Shown here: positions 37,178 to 45,100 of the stretch, one piece after another
How positions within the stretch are numbered: the first letter of the stretch is position 1
Layout: each line of letters starts with the position of its first letter
Notes under the pieces: generated by a model
Seen by the model: the letters and a program-made list of their open reading frames with translations, nothing else
Databases searched by the model: none
What the model was told of the DNA's origin: nothing
Made by a program: the position numbers and the translations under genes
Source of the DNA: Bifidobacterium callitrichos DSM 23973
GTDB taxonomy: Bacteria > Actinomycetota > Actinomycetes > Actinomycetales > Bifidobacteriaceae
Length of the DNA: 64,000 bases
Assembly (NCBI RefSeq): GCF_000741175.1
Contig: NZ_JGYS01000022.1
Coordinates: 124,001-188,000 of the forward strand
Direction of reading: 5' to 3'

Positions 37178-38062
37178 ATGAAACGCATACGACTTGTCGA
37201 ATGGCTCAGGCGAGAGCGCGATCAGCGGGTCGACGGCGGACTGTATTACAACACGCAGATCCTGTTCGCCTATAACTCGAATCATATGGAGGGTTCGACG
37301 CTCTCCCCCGAACAGACCGCCCAGCTCTACAGCACCGGCGCCTTGCTACCGGACGGTTCCGACGATCAGATCCGCGCCGACGACGTGGTGGAGACGCGCA
37401 ACCATTTTCATGCGTTCAATTGGATTCTCGATCATGTCGACGACCCGGTCAACAGGACCATGGTGTGCACGTTGCATGCGATACTCAAGCGTGGTACGAG
37501 TCAGGAGCTCGACCCCGACCGCAATGTGGGCGGATACAAGGTCGTGCCGAACGTGATCAGCGAGATCCTCGGTGTGCATACCGCCCTGCCGGCCGATGTC
37601 CCGCAGGCCATGGAACAGGTGTTCACGTTGTATCGGAATCTGCGTGACGATCCGTATGAGATCGCGCATGCGCATTGGATGTTCGAGACCACGCACCCGT
37701 TCTCCGACGGCAACGGCAGGATCGGCCGGCTGATCATGTTCAAGGAGCTGCTGCGTCTGAACACAGTCCCCTTGATCGTGCGCGACTCCGACAAAAACCT
37801 GTACGTACGGGGCCTGAGCCGATTCGGCGAGGAGCCCGGTTACCTCGTCGACACCCTGCTGACCGAACGTGACTACTACGAGGGACTCATCGAACGCCTG
37901 GCACCGGATCGCATCCGTTATTCGTATGTGTCCGAGTGGGATCCGGACGCCGTGGCGGAACGACGCGGCGGACGGCGAATCTCCAACCCGTTCGTGAAGC
38001 GGAACTGGACCGAGGATGATATGCGGCCCCGCATCAACCCGCATCCGCCCGTTTCCCATTAG
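37178..38062 (+). CDS. Fic-domain protein
   Basis: 294 residues. The catalytic loop THPFSDGNGRIGR lies at residues 172-184 with the essential His173. An N-terminal inhibitory motif SNHMEG (residues 34-39) fits the [S/T]xxxE[G/N] pattern, so this is a class II, self-inhibited Fic enzyme. Family members attach AMP or other phosphate-linked groups to proteins. No partner antitoxin gene is adjacent. The ATG at 37178 follows GGAGAGGC. Flanking DNA is repeat-rich on the 3' side. Confidence 0.9.
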   Translation: MKRIRLVEWLRRERDQRVDGGLYYNTQILFAYNSNHMEGSTLSPEQTAQLYSTGALLPDGSDDQIRADDVVETRNHFHAFNWILDHVDDPVNRTMVCTLHAILKRGTSQELDPDRNVGGYKVVPNVISEILGVHTALPADVPQAMEQVFTLYRNLRDDPYEIAHAHWMFETTHPFSDGNGRIGRLIMFKELLRLNTVPLIVRDSDKNLYVRGLSRFGEEPGYLVDTLLTERDYYEGLIERLAPDRIRYSYVSEWDPDAVAERRGGRRISNPFVKRNWTEDDMRPRINPHPPVSH

Positions 38063-38081
38063 CATCTCGGTTCGCAGCACG

Positions 38082-38290
38082 TAATGGACGCCGATCGCGT
38101 CCATAGCGTCCGTTAGGCGTCGGCGTCCTCCGACTGTCAGGCGGAAACGGACGCGAAGTCGGCTCGAGGAGTCCGTTACAAACCAGCGTCGCTCTTTCAC
38201 TAGCCGCAACCGGACGCCAATCCGACTTGAGGAGTCCGTTTTCTGCCAGCACAAGCCGAATCCTGAAGGGAAACGGACGGCTGGCGTCAT
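38082..38290. repeat. Palindromic GGACGC...GTCCGTT repeat units
   Basis: At least three related units begin AACGGAC or similar and end GAGGAGTCCGTT or GTCCGTT (about 38082-38116, 38147-38177, 38209-38241), with a partial one near 38272. Each can form a small hairpin between GGAC and GTCC ends. They lie between fic and the micropeptide genes. No gene is seen from 38063 to 38441. Confidence 0.65.
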
Positions 38291-38441
38291 CTCGGCATAC
38301 ATCCAGCGGCGGCAGACCACCAAAAGAGGTGCGGATATGCATCGCGGCGACCAAATCGGCTCGGATGGCGACGGCGGCCGACCGGCTCGGCCTGCAGCAC
38401 CCCGGGAATCGGCCTTGGAGTAGGGATTGCCGCACCATCCG

Positions 38442-38562
38442 CATCGAACCGGTTCGATGGATAACCCACGAAATCGGTTTCAGAATTGTGAAGAAACGCC
38501 GAAAACCCGAATTTCGCTTGCATTCGTCATCATGATGCGTTATTCTGAAACCGGTTTCAGAA
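38442..38562 (+). promoter_or_regulatory. Promoter with three LacI-type palindromes
   Basis: CATCGAACCGGTTCGATG (38442-38459) and TTCTGAAACCGGTTTCAGAA (38543-38562) are perfect palindromes with the CCGG core typical of LacI-family operators. A third, imperfect site, CGAAATCGGTTTCAGAA, lies at about 38469-38485. A candidate promoter TTGCAT-17 bp-TATTCT spans 38518-38546, so the last palindrome overlaps its -10 and start region. That arrangement fits repression of the micropeptide genes. Confidence 0.75.
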
Positions 38563-38625
38563 AGAAGCCAAGAAAACGAAGATATCGAAGCCGCAAGGCT
38601 TTGACCTGATGAAAGGAAAGACATT

Positions 38626-38751
38626 ATGTCGTTCAAGGATTCCATGGTCCGCGGTCTCGCTCTCTACGGTGCAAGCACGATGGCCCAGTACACGATGGGC
38701 AACACCAAGGTTCTCGCCGACATCATCAACGACAACAAGATCGGCCGCTGA
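38626..38751 (+). CDS. Micropeptide 1 (41 residues), function unknown
   Basis: ATG at 38626 with an AAAGGA SD opens a 41-codon frame starting MSFKDSMVRGLALYG and ending NKIGR. It shares about 25 of 41 positions with the peptide encoded at 38940, so both frames are under selection. The sequence has no Cys, no signal peptide and no long hydrophobic segment; it could form an amphipathic helix. It lies downstream of a promoter with three LacI-type palindromes. I do not recognise a family. Confidence 0.8.
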   Translation: MSFKDSMVRGLALYGASTMAQYTMGNTKVLADIINDNKIGR

Positions 38752-38939
38752 CTTTAGCTCTTGAGGAGCGCGCCTGACGGCCGCCTCTGAAAACAGAGCA
38801 GCAGAGCCGCGCGCACTCCCCCGCAACCGCCGATGCCGAACGGATTCCGGCGATTGCAGCACACACAACAACAAACGTATACATCATCACGGAGCATGAG
38901 CCCAACGGGGACACGCTCCAAACCGAAAGGAAGTTTATT

Positions 38940-39068
38940 ATGTCGTTCAAGGATTCCATGATGCGCGGTCTGGCCATGTACGGTGTCAACTCGATGGCCC
39001 AGAACGGTTACGCCAACTACAAGGTGATGTCCGACATCATCAACGACGTTAAGGAGACCAACCGCTGA
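38940..39068 (+). CDS. Micropeptide 2 (42 residues), paralogue of micropeptide 1
   Basis: ATG at 38940 with AAAGGAAG upstream opens a 42-codon frame starting MSFKDSMMRGLAMYG and ending KETNR. The shared core with micropeptide 1 is MSFKDSM-RGLA-YG, then MAQ, KV and DIIND. The 188-bp spacer between the two has its own SD region but no clear promoter. A strong terminator follows at 39124. Function is unknown; a bacteriocin-like, regulatory or membrane-associated role cannot be told apart from sequence. Confidence 0.8.
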   Translation: MSFKDSMMRGLAMYGVNSMAQNGYANYKVMSDIINDVKETNR

Positions 39069-39123
39069 ATGATCCGATGACTGACCGGCTCGTTCCGGTC
39101 GTCACGGCTTCAGCCGCACAAGG

Positions 39124-39161
39124 AAACGGGATTCCGCGAATAATCGCGGGATCCCGTTTTT
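39124..39161 (+). terminator. Rho-independent terminator after the micropeptide genes
   Basis: AAACGGGAT-CCGCGA pairs with TCGCGGGATCCCGTTT around an ATAA loop and runs into TTTTT. It would end the two-gene micropeptide transcript before xylB. Confidence 0.85.
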
Positions 39162-39207
39162 CATATGTCAACAGCCCATGCGCGTCCGCGACTGCGAGCC
39201 TTTCAGC

Positions 39208-39303
39208 TGGACATCGGCCTCGTATGCACGTACAATTAAATTAAATCATCTAACTATATGGGCGGTAGTGGAGTTGCCTGAGCTGCACTGACCACCGCCC
39301 ATA
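39208..39303 (+). promoter_or_regulatory. xylB promoter, ROK-type operator and leader hairpin
   Basis: TGGACA (39208-39213), a 17-bp spacer and TACAAT (39231-39236) form a candidate promoter. ATTAAATCATCTAAC at 39240-39254 reads GTTAGATGATTTAAT on the other strand, like the repeats at the xylA promoter. TATGGGCGGT (39257-39266) pairs with ACCGCCCATA (39294-39303) as a leader hairpin upstream of the xylB SD. Confidence 0.65.
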
Positions 39304-39338
39304 GGGATCATCAGGCATCACCAACGAAAGGAACACCC

Positions 39339-40868
39339 ATGGCACAGGTTCTGGTCGCCGGAGTCGACACTTCGACGCAGTCGACGAAGGTCCGCGTCAC
39401 CGACGCCGCGACCGGCATGCTCGTCCGCTTCGGACAGGCGAAGCACCCCGGGGGCACGAGCGTCGACCCGAACGCATGGTGGAACGCGTTCCTCGAGGCG
39501 AGCGCGCAGGCCGGCGGACTCGACGACGTGTCCGCACTCTCGGTCGGCGGCCAGCAGCACGGCATGGTCATCCTCGACGAACAGGGCAACGTGATCCGCG
39601 ACGCGATGCTGTGGAACGACGTGAGCTCCGCCCCGCAGGCGGCCGCCCTGATCGAACGCCTCGGCACCTCCCCCGCCGCTCCCGCCGAGGACGGCGAGCC
39701 GGAGGATGCCATCGCACGCGGCAAGCAGCGCTGGGTCAAGGCCACCGGCTCCTCGCCGGTCGCCTCGTACACGCTCACCAAGGTCGCATGGGTGGCCGAG
39801 AACGAACCGGAGAACGCGAAGAGGATCGCCGCGATCTGCCTGCCGCACGACTGGCTGAGCTGGCGCATCGCCGGCTACGGCCCGGTCGCCCCCGGCGAGG
39901 ACGCGCATCTCGACGCGCTGTTCACCGATCGCTCCGACGCCTCCGGCACCATCTACTACGATGCCGCGCGCGGCCAGTATCGTCGCGATCTGCTGGCCAC
40001 GGTGCTGGCCGCGGCCGAGGGCGAGGATGCCGCCAAGGCCCACACCGACGCGATCACGCTGCCCACGGTGCTCGGCCCCCGTGAAACCGCGGCGGTGAAG
40101 GCCTCCCCCGTTTTCGCCGGCAAGGAGATCGAAGGCGGATGCATCCTCGGACCCGGCGGCGGCGACAACGCGATGGCCGCGCTCGGCCTCGGCATGGCCG
40201 TCGGCGATGTGTCCATCTCGCTAGGCACCTCCGGCGTGGCCGCGGCCATCGCCAAGAACCCGGTGTACGACCTGACCGGAGCGGTCTCCGGATTCGCCGA
40301 TTGCACCGGACACTACCTGCCGCTCGCCTGCACGATCAACGGATCGCGCATCGCCGACGCCTGTCGAGCCGCACTTGGCGTCGACTACGACGAGCTTGCC
40401 GCACTGGCCGCGCAGTCGGCGCCGGGCGCCGAAGGCGTGACCCTGATCCCGTACTTCGACGGCGAGCGCACGCCGAATCGTCCGGACGCGACGGCCACGC
40501 TGCACGGCATGACGCTTGCCAACACGACGAAGGCGAACCTCGCGCGCGCGTTCGTCGAGGGACTCCTGTGCTCGCAGCGCGACTGCCTTGAGCTGATCCG
40601 TTCGCTCGGCGCGGACATCACGCGCATCCTCTTGATCGGCGGCGGCGCGCGTTCCGCCGCGGTGCGCGCCTACGCGCCGGGCATCCTCGGCATGGACGTC
40701 GAGCTGCCGGCGACCGACGAGTATGTGGCGATCGGCGCCGCACGTCAGGCCGCATGGGTGCTTTCGGGCGAGCCCGAGCCGCCGGCGTGGCCGCTGACCA
40801 TCGAGGAGACCCTGACCGGCGAGCCGACGCCCGAGGTGTATGCGCAGTACGCGAGGTATCGCGGCTGA
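39339..40868 (+). CDS. xylB: Xylulokinase
   Basis: 509 residues of the FGGY carbohydrate kinase family. The N-terminal phosphate loop reads VAGVDTSTQSTKV. SVGGQQHGMVILD matches the xylulokinase substrate region, and the second ATPase motifs appear as VSISLGTSGV and RILLIGGGARS. It phosphorylates D-xylulose, feeding the bifid shunt/phosphoketolase pathway. It is convergent with xylA and probably co-regulated by the ROK regulator at 43179. The ATG at 39339 has GAAAGGAACACCC before it. Confidence 0.95.
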   Translation: MAQVLVAGVDTSTQSTKVRVTDAATGMLVRFGQAKHPGGTSVDPNAWWNAFLEASAQAGGLDDVSALSVGGQQHGMVILDEQGNVIRDAMLWNDVSSAPQAAALIERLGTSPAAPAEDGEPEDAIARGKQRWVKATGSSPVASYTLTKVAWVAENEPENAKRIAAICLPHDWLSWRIAGYGPVAPGEDAHLDALFTDRSDASGTIYYDAARGQYRRDLLATVLAAAEGEDAAKAHTDAITLPTVLGPRETAAVKASPVFAGKEIEGGCILGPGGGDNAMAALGLGMAVGDVSISLGTSGVAAAIAKNPVYDLTGAVSGFADCTGHYLPLACTINGSRIADACRAALGVDYDELAALAAQSAPGAEGVTLIPYFDGERTPNRPDATATLHGMTLANTTKANLARAFVEGLLCSQRDCLELIRSLGADITRILLIGGGARSAAVRAYAPGILGMDVELPATDEYVAIGAARQAAWVLSGEPEPPAWPLTIEETLTGEPTPEVYAQYARYRG

Positions 40869-40907
40869 CAGTTGGCTGACAAGTCAACCATGCCCCGAGA
40901 CATCACA

Positions 40908-41234
40908 CTGCCACTCAACGACAAAAACGGCGGCAATTGCGTTGAGTGGCAGTATTTTTCTGCCACTCAACGACGATTTGACTGTTTTTCGCGTTGAGTG
41001 GCAGCAACGGATGGCATCCGTATGGCGCGATCCAGCTCAACTGCGGATGACGGATTCAAAAACCCTTGGGAAATAGCCGTTTTGACGATACGTCAATAAT
41101 CGGATCTCTTATTCGATACGGGACTTCACAGTCGAGTTCTGCCACTCAACGCAAATAATTGCGAAATCCCCGTTGAGTGGCAGCATATTCTGCCACTCAA
41201 CGAATGTAAAACGATTGACTTACGTTGAACGGCA
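40908..41234. repeat. Four CTGCCACTCAACG palindromic hairpins
   Basis: The 13-bp arm CTGCCACTCAACG pairs with CGTTGAGTGGCAG in three perfect units (40908-40952, 40960-41004, 41139-41183). A fourth unit (41190-41234) has a decayed right arm. Loops are about 19-20 nt. The 710-bp xylB-xylA spacer otherwise holds no supported gene; a short GC-rich imperfect palindrome (GCCGGC) lies near 41282-41305. Confidence 0.9.
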
Positions 41235-41420
41235 CATACAGGCATAGCAACGCCACATCAGGGCACACCGCGTCCCAGCACACGCCGGCACGTCACGTCA
41301 CGCCGGCATACACCACACCGAGTCGCAGCCCGTCAAAGCGCACACCTCAGCAACCGAGCGACTTATGTGCAGTCGCGGCAATCATCATCTCGTGCCATAC
41401 ACGATATACACGCAAAAATA

Positions 41421-41466
41421 CGCATGATCCGCCTGCGGATGACGAGTACCGCAGGCGGATCATGCG
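41421..41466. terminator. Long perfect hairpin between xylB and xylA
   Basis: CGCATGATCCGCCTGCGG pairs perfectly with its complement across a 10-nt loop (18-bp arms). It lies downstream of both convergent xylose genes and could terminate either; there is no long T-run. Confidence 0.6.
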
Positions 41467-41503
41467 TTGATGGAAGGAAAACAGGAGAAGAAGAGAGAGA
41501 AGC

Positions 41504-41530
41504 GTGAGGCCCGGTCTCGTCGGGTCTCAC
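41504..41530. terminator. Hairpin after xylA
   Basis: GTGAGGCCCGGTCTC pairs imperfectly with GAGACC/GGGTCTCAC elements as a compact stem downstream of the xylA stop. Pyrimidine-rich DNA follows on the minus strand. It is a candidate xylA terminator. Confidence 0.45.
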
Positions 41531-41534
41531 GGTC

Positions 41535-41590
41535 GATCACGCCTAGACGATCACGCCTAGCTGATCACGCCTGGACGATCACGCCTCGGC
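41535..41590. repeat. Four 14-bp tandem repeats across the xylA stop
   Basis: GATCACGCCT plus four variable bases repeats at 41535, 41549, 41563 and 41577 with an exact 14-bp period. The last unit contains the xylA stop codon, so the others look like slipped copies of the gene end. Confidence 0.9.
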
Positions 41591-42925
41591 GAGCGCGTCC
41601 ACGATGTAGTTGTTGATCGTGGCCTTGACAGACTCGAGGTGATCGGACTTGGTGGCGGCGCGCAGCTCGGCCTGGGTCTTGTCGAGGCTGTACTCCTCGA
41701 GGGAGGCGAGGGTGGCCTCGCCGGATTCGATGGCGGCGCCGATACCGGACTCGTAGGAGCTGTAGCGATCGGCCTGCAGATCCTCAATGTAGTGGTCCTC
41801 GTGCATCTTGGCGGCGACGAGCAGACCTGCGGCGTAGGAGTCCATGCCCACGATGTGCGCGCGGAACAGGTCGTCGGCCTCGAAGGAGGTGCGGCGCGGC
41901 TTGGCGTCGAAGTTCAGACCGCCGTGGGGGCCGATCGAACCGTTGGCGAGGACCTCCCACATCACGGCGACGCAGTCGTACAGGTCGGACGGGAACTCGT
42001 CCATGTCCCAGCCGATGAGCTTGTCGCCCTGGTTGGCGTCGAGGGAGCCGAGCACGCCGTTCTCGCGGGCGAAGCGCACCTCGTGCTGGTAGGTGTGGCC
42101 GGCCAGGTTGGCGTGGTTGCCTTCGAGGTTCAACTTGAAGACGTCCTCGAGGTCGAAGGTCTTGAGGAAGGCGAGCGCGGCGGCCGCGTCGAAGTCGTAC
42201 TGGTGGCTGGTCGGCTCCTTCGGCTTGGGCTCGATGAGGAACTGGCCGGTGAAGCCGATCTCCTTGGCGTAGTCGGCGGCGAGGTGGAAGAGCTTGGCCA
42301 TGTGGGCCTGCTCGCGGTGCATCTGGGTGTTCCACAGGTTCTCGTAGCCTTCGCGGCCGCCCCAGAACACGTAGTTCTCGGCGCCGAGGCGCTTGGCGAT
42401 CTCGAGGCTTTTCTTGACCTGGGCGCCCGAGTAGGCGAAGATGTCGGCGAACGGCGAGGTGGCGGCGCCGGCGACGAAGCGCGGGTTGGTGAACAGGTTC
42501 TGGGTGTTCCACAGCAGCTTGACGCCGGTGGACTTCATGTTCTCCTCGATCTTGTCGACGACCTTGTCGAGGTTGGCGTTGGTCTCGCGCAGGGTGTCGC
42601 CTTCGGGTGCGATGTCGCGGTCGTGGAAGCAGAAGTACTCGACGCCGAGCTTGGTGTAGAACTCGAAGGCGTAGTCGACCTTGGCGAGGGCCAGATCCAT
42701 CGGCTTGGTGTACTTGTCGTACGGACGCTCGGCGGTGCCGTCGCCGAACGGGTCGACGAGACGCTGGTCGAAGGTGTGCCAGTAGGCCACGGCGAAGCGC
42801 AGCCAGTCCTTCATCCTCTTGCCGGCGACGACCTTGTCGGCGTCGTAGTAGCGGAAGCCGAGGCCTTCCTTGGCGCCGCCCTTGCGGCCGACGTATTCGA
42901 TCTTGTCGATGTCCCACAGACCCAT
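41579..42925 (-). CDS. xylA: Xylose isomerase
   Basis: 448 residues of class II xylose isomerase. Active-site regions are all visible: [60 protein letters not shown] and [21 protein letters not shown], which carry the metal-binding Glu and Asp residues and the catalytic His. It converts D-xylose to D-xylulose in the cytoplasm. The ATG at 42925 follows TAAGGAGACAGCA. The promoter and repeated ROK-type sites lie at 43035-43073. Convergent with xylB. Confidence 0.97.
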   Translation of the reverse strand: MGLWDIDKIEYVGRKGGAKEGLGFRYYDADKVVAGKRMKDWLRFAVAYWHTFDQRLVDPFGDGTAERPYDKYTKPMDLALAKVDYAFEFYTKLGVEYFCFHDRDIAPEGDTLRETNANLDKVVDKIEENMKSTGVKLLWNTQNLFTNPRFVAGAATSPFADIFAYSGAQVKKSLEIAKRLGAENYVFWGGREGYENLWNTQMHREQAHMAKLFHLAADYAKEIGFTGQFLIEPKPKEPTSHQYDFDAAAALAFLKTFDLEDVFKLNLEGNHANLAGHTYQHEVRFARENGVLGSLDANQGDKLIGWDMDEFPSDLYDCVAVMWEVLANGSIGPHGGLNFDAKPRRTSFEADDLFRAHIVGMDSYAAGLLVAAKMHEDHYIEDLQADRYSSYESGIGAAIESGEATLASLEEYSLDKTQAELRAATKSDHLESVKATINNYIVDALAEA

Positions 42926-43034
42926 TGCTGTCTCCTTAGACTCGGGATGTGCGTGTTATTGTCCGTTGCGCCGTTCGGCCTCCGCATGGCGTTTCATCCG
43001 CCATGATCCCGGAGCGAACCAGCTGACGACTCTT

Positions 43035-43073
43035 ATGTTAAATGACTGAACTATATTTGTCAAATGAATGAAC
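43035..43073 (-). promoter_or_regulatory. xylA promoter with two ROK-type operator repeats
   Basis: On the minus strand TTGACA (43063-43058), a 17-bp spacer and TAACAT (43040-43035) form a good promoter. GTTCATTCATTTGAC (43073-43059) and GTTCAGTCATTTAAC (43051-43037) are direct repeats with a 22-bp period, overlapping the -35 and -10. The adjacent ROK regulator is the likely ligand. Confidence 0.75.
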
Positions 43074-43178
43074 TTATCTGCCGGATAAGGCGTGTTTCAG
43101 GGGTTTGGGTTTCATAAGCGGCTTCGACTCATATCATTGCCGACCAACCAGTTCAAGCCGCCGCGATCGCCCGACGGG

Positions 43179-44435
43179 CTAGACCGTCGTCATGTATTTG
43201 AGGGGCGAGTCGAACAGTCGGCGCAGGCCCATCACGGCGGCGCCGTGCAACGCGGGATGGTCGGTGACGGGAGAGACCATCACACGCATGTCCACGCCGT
43301 CGCGCGCGAGGATTCGCGAGGCGACCCGGGCGTGCAGGACGTCCGCCATCTCGTCTCCGAACTCACCCAGAAGGCCGCCGATCACGATGTTCTCGATGTC
43401 GACGATGTTGACGACGCTGGCGAGCGCGACGGCGAGCGCGGTCATCGCATGGTCGACGGCGAGCACGGCCCGTGCGTCACCGTGACGCCACGCCTCAAGC
43501 AGTTTCGGCGTAAGCGTCGTGTCGGCGGCGTGCGCCTCGTCGGCGAGTCCGGACGCGACCATGAGCGCGCGACGACCGGCGATCGTCTCAAGGCAGCCGT
43601 GGCGACCGCAACGGCACAGCCCCCCGTGCATGTCGACGCACACGTGGCCGATCTCGCCGGCGAACCCGTGGTCGCCGCGCACGATCTGGCCTTCGCGCAC
43701 GTAGGCGCCGCCGATGCCGATGTCGGTGGACACGTAGATGAAGGAGTCGAAGGTCTTCAGCGGCCAGTCGCCGTCGGTGCGCTGCGAGGCGTAGCCGGGA
43801 ATCTGCGCGAGGGCGGCGAGCGTCGCCTCGTTCTCGGCGTTCGCACTGAGCCGTTCGATCACCGGATAGCGGTTCAGATCGAGGTCGCGCCAACCGAGGT
43901 TGCGCGCGACGAGCAGTTCGTTGCCGCTGGTGACAAGGCCGGGCAGGGCGAGCTCGGCGCCGGCGATCGTGTAGCCGCGTCGGGTGAGGCGGGTTTCGAC
44001 GGGGGCCATCATCGCGTCGAGTTCGCCGAGGATGTCGTCGGGGCGCACATCATCCATCGTGCGTTCGCACCAGTTCGATTCGACGACGTCGCCGTTGATG
44101 TCGAGCACGAGATAGCCGAAGCCGTCGGTGTTGACCTGCATGCCGACGCCGGCCCAGTGTCCGGGGGCGAAGGCGAGAGGGGTGCTCGGCCTGCCGTAGG
44201 CCGCGCCGACTGTGGGATCAAGCTGGCGGATCACATGGTTCTTCAGCAGCAGGTCGCCAAGCAGCGAGAGCGTGGCCTTGGTGAGCCCCGTCTCCTTGGC
44301 CAGTTCGGCGCGACTCAGCGGAGTGCGCGAGCGGGCGAGCGTGGAGAGCACCACCGACAGGTTGTGGTTGCGTAGATCGTCCTGGTTGATGCTCCTGACT
44401 CGCGGCACTGCGGCCCTCCCCTCGTTCCTTCTCAT
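43179..44435 (-). CDS. ROK-family transcriptional repressor (XylR-like)
   Basis: 418 residues from the ATG at 44435, chosen for the SD GGAGAGCAGT. A winged-helix N-terminus reads RTPLSRAELAKETGLTKATL. The ROK sugar-binding domain follows, with GIGGAYVREGQIVRGDHG and the zinc cluster GHVCVDMHGGLCRCGRHGCLE, which has the Cys triad of the family. It lies upstream of xylA and probably represses xylA and xylB through the shared GTT...ATTTAA motif. No glucokinase role is suggested, because a DNA-binding domain is present. Confidence 0.9.
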   Translation of the reverse strand: MRRNEGRAAVPRVRSINQDDLRNHNLSVVLSTLARSRTPLSRAELAKETGLTKATLSLLGDLLLKNHVIRQLDPTVGAAYGRPSTPLAFAPGHWAGVGMQVNTDGFGYLVLDINGDVVESNWCERTMDDVRPDDILGELDAMMAPVETRLTRRGYTIAGAELALPGLVTSGNELLVARNLGWRDLDLNRYPVIERLSANAENEATLAALAQIPGYASQRTDGDWPLKTFDSFIYVSTDIGIGGAYVREGQIVRGDHGFAGEIGHVCVDMHGGLCRCGRHGCLETIAGRRALMVASGLADEAHAADTTLTPKLLEAWRHGDARAVLAVDHAMTALAVALASVVNIVDIENIVIGGLLGEFGDEMADVLHARVASRILARDGVDMRVMVSPVTDHPALHGAAVMGLRRLFDSPLKYMTTV

Positions 44436-44745
44436 ACTGCTCTCCGCCCGAAGCCATGCCGGCATCCCGACGACGCCTTCGGCACGCCGCCGAAGTTCGG
44501 ACCGGTTCCGAGCCCGACCGGGTGCCGGCCCTATCCTTGCCCTCCTCGATTGTAAAGGCAGTGAACGAAATAGCCTTTACCCACAAGGCCACCCACGATC
44601 ATTCCAGGACCGGTCCCCGCTGTTCGTGCGGGAATGAGATGGAGCCCAGAAAAGTCATAGCCGGAACCAGCGCCCCGCCCCCAACCACGGTAATGGATGA
44701 GCCGTTGTTTGCCTGCCATCCGCACCTGCCCGTGTCTATCTGCGT

Positions 44746-44929
44746 GCCTATCTGCGTTACAAGGGGTGCTTTTGCCGTTTTGCGGACCTCTATCCGCGTT
44801 ACGAGGGGTACCTCCCACAGGTATGAAGGGCTGAAAACGGCTTGATGGCGTTGGGGTCAAGCCGATTTGAGGATGTAATACCTGGGGTATGCACCCCTCA
44901 TAAGCGAGATAGATGTCCGCAGAACGCCG
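44746..44929. repeat. Nested imperfect inverted-repeat element
   Basis: An arm at about 44774-44828 pairs with about 44871-44929 on the other strand: GCGGACCTCTATCCGCGTTA against GCGGACATCTATCTCGCTTA, continuing with GAGGGGT and CAGGTAT. Between them a perfect 8-bp hairpin (CGGCTTGA/TCAAGCCG, 44838-44864) sits at the centre. A third, direct half-copy starts near 44746. The 44436-44745 stretch holds no supported gene. Confidence 0.75.
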
Positions 44930-44983
44930 AAAGTACGTCTTATAGACGAGTTAGCCCCATATGGCACCGTCATCCAGCACCAC

Positions 44984-45088
44984 TTTTACTAGCACACCAG
45001 CAAAACTCGCAAGACATCTGCGACTTTTACTAGCATGGTAGTAAAAATAGCCCACATCTCCTATACTTTTACTAGCACACCAGCAAAA
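44984..45088 (+). promoter_or_regulatory. Three phased 22-bp palindromes upstream of the AAA_14 ATPase
   Basis: Sites at 44984-45005, 45025-45046 and 45067-45088 share TTTTACTAGCA at the left. The middle one is a near-perfect palindrome (TTTTACTA and TAGTAAAA arms); the outer two are identical to each other (right arm CAGCAAAA). Spacing is 41 and 42 bp, about four helical turns, so a protein would bind the same face. They end 12 bp before the ATPase start. Confidence 0.8.
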
Positions 45089-45100
45089 ATTCGGAACATC

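Noticed and set aside
45035..45100. Earlier start for the AAA_14 ATPase
   Set aside because: It would translate through two palindromic operator sites and adds residues without family similarity.
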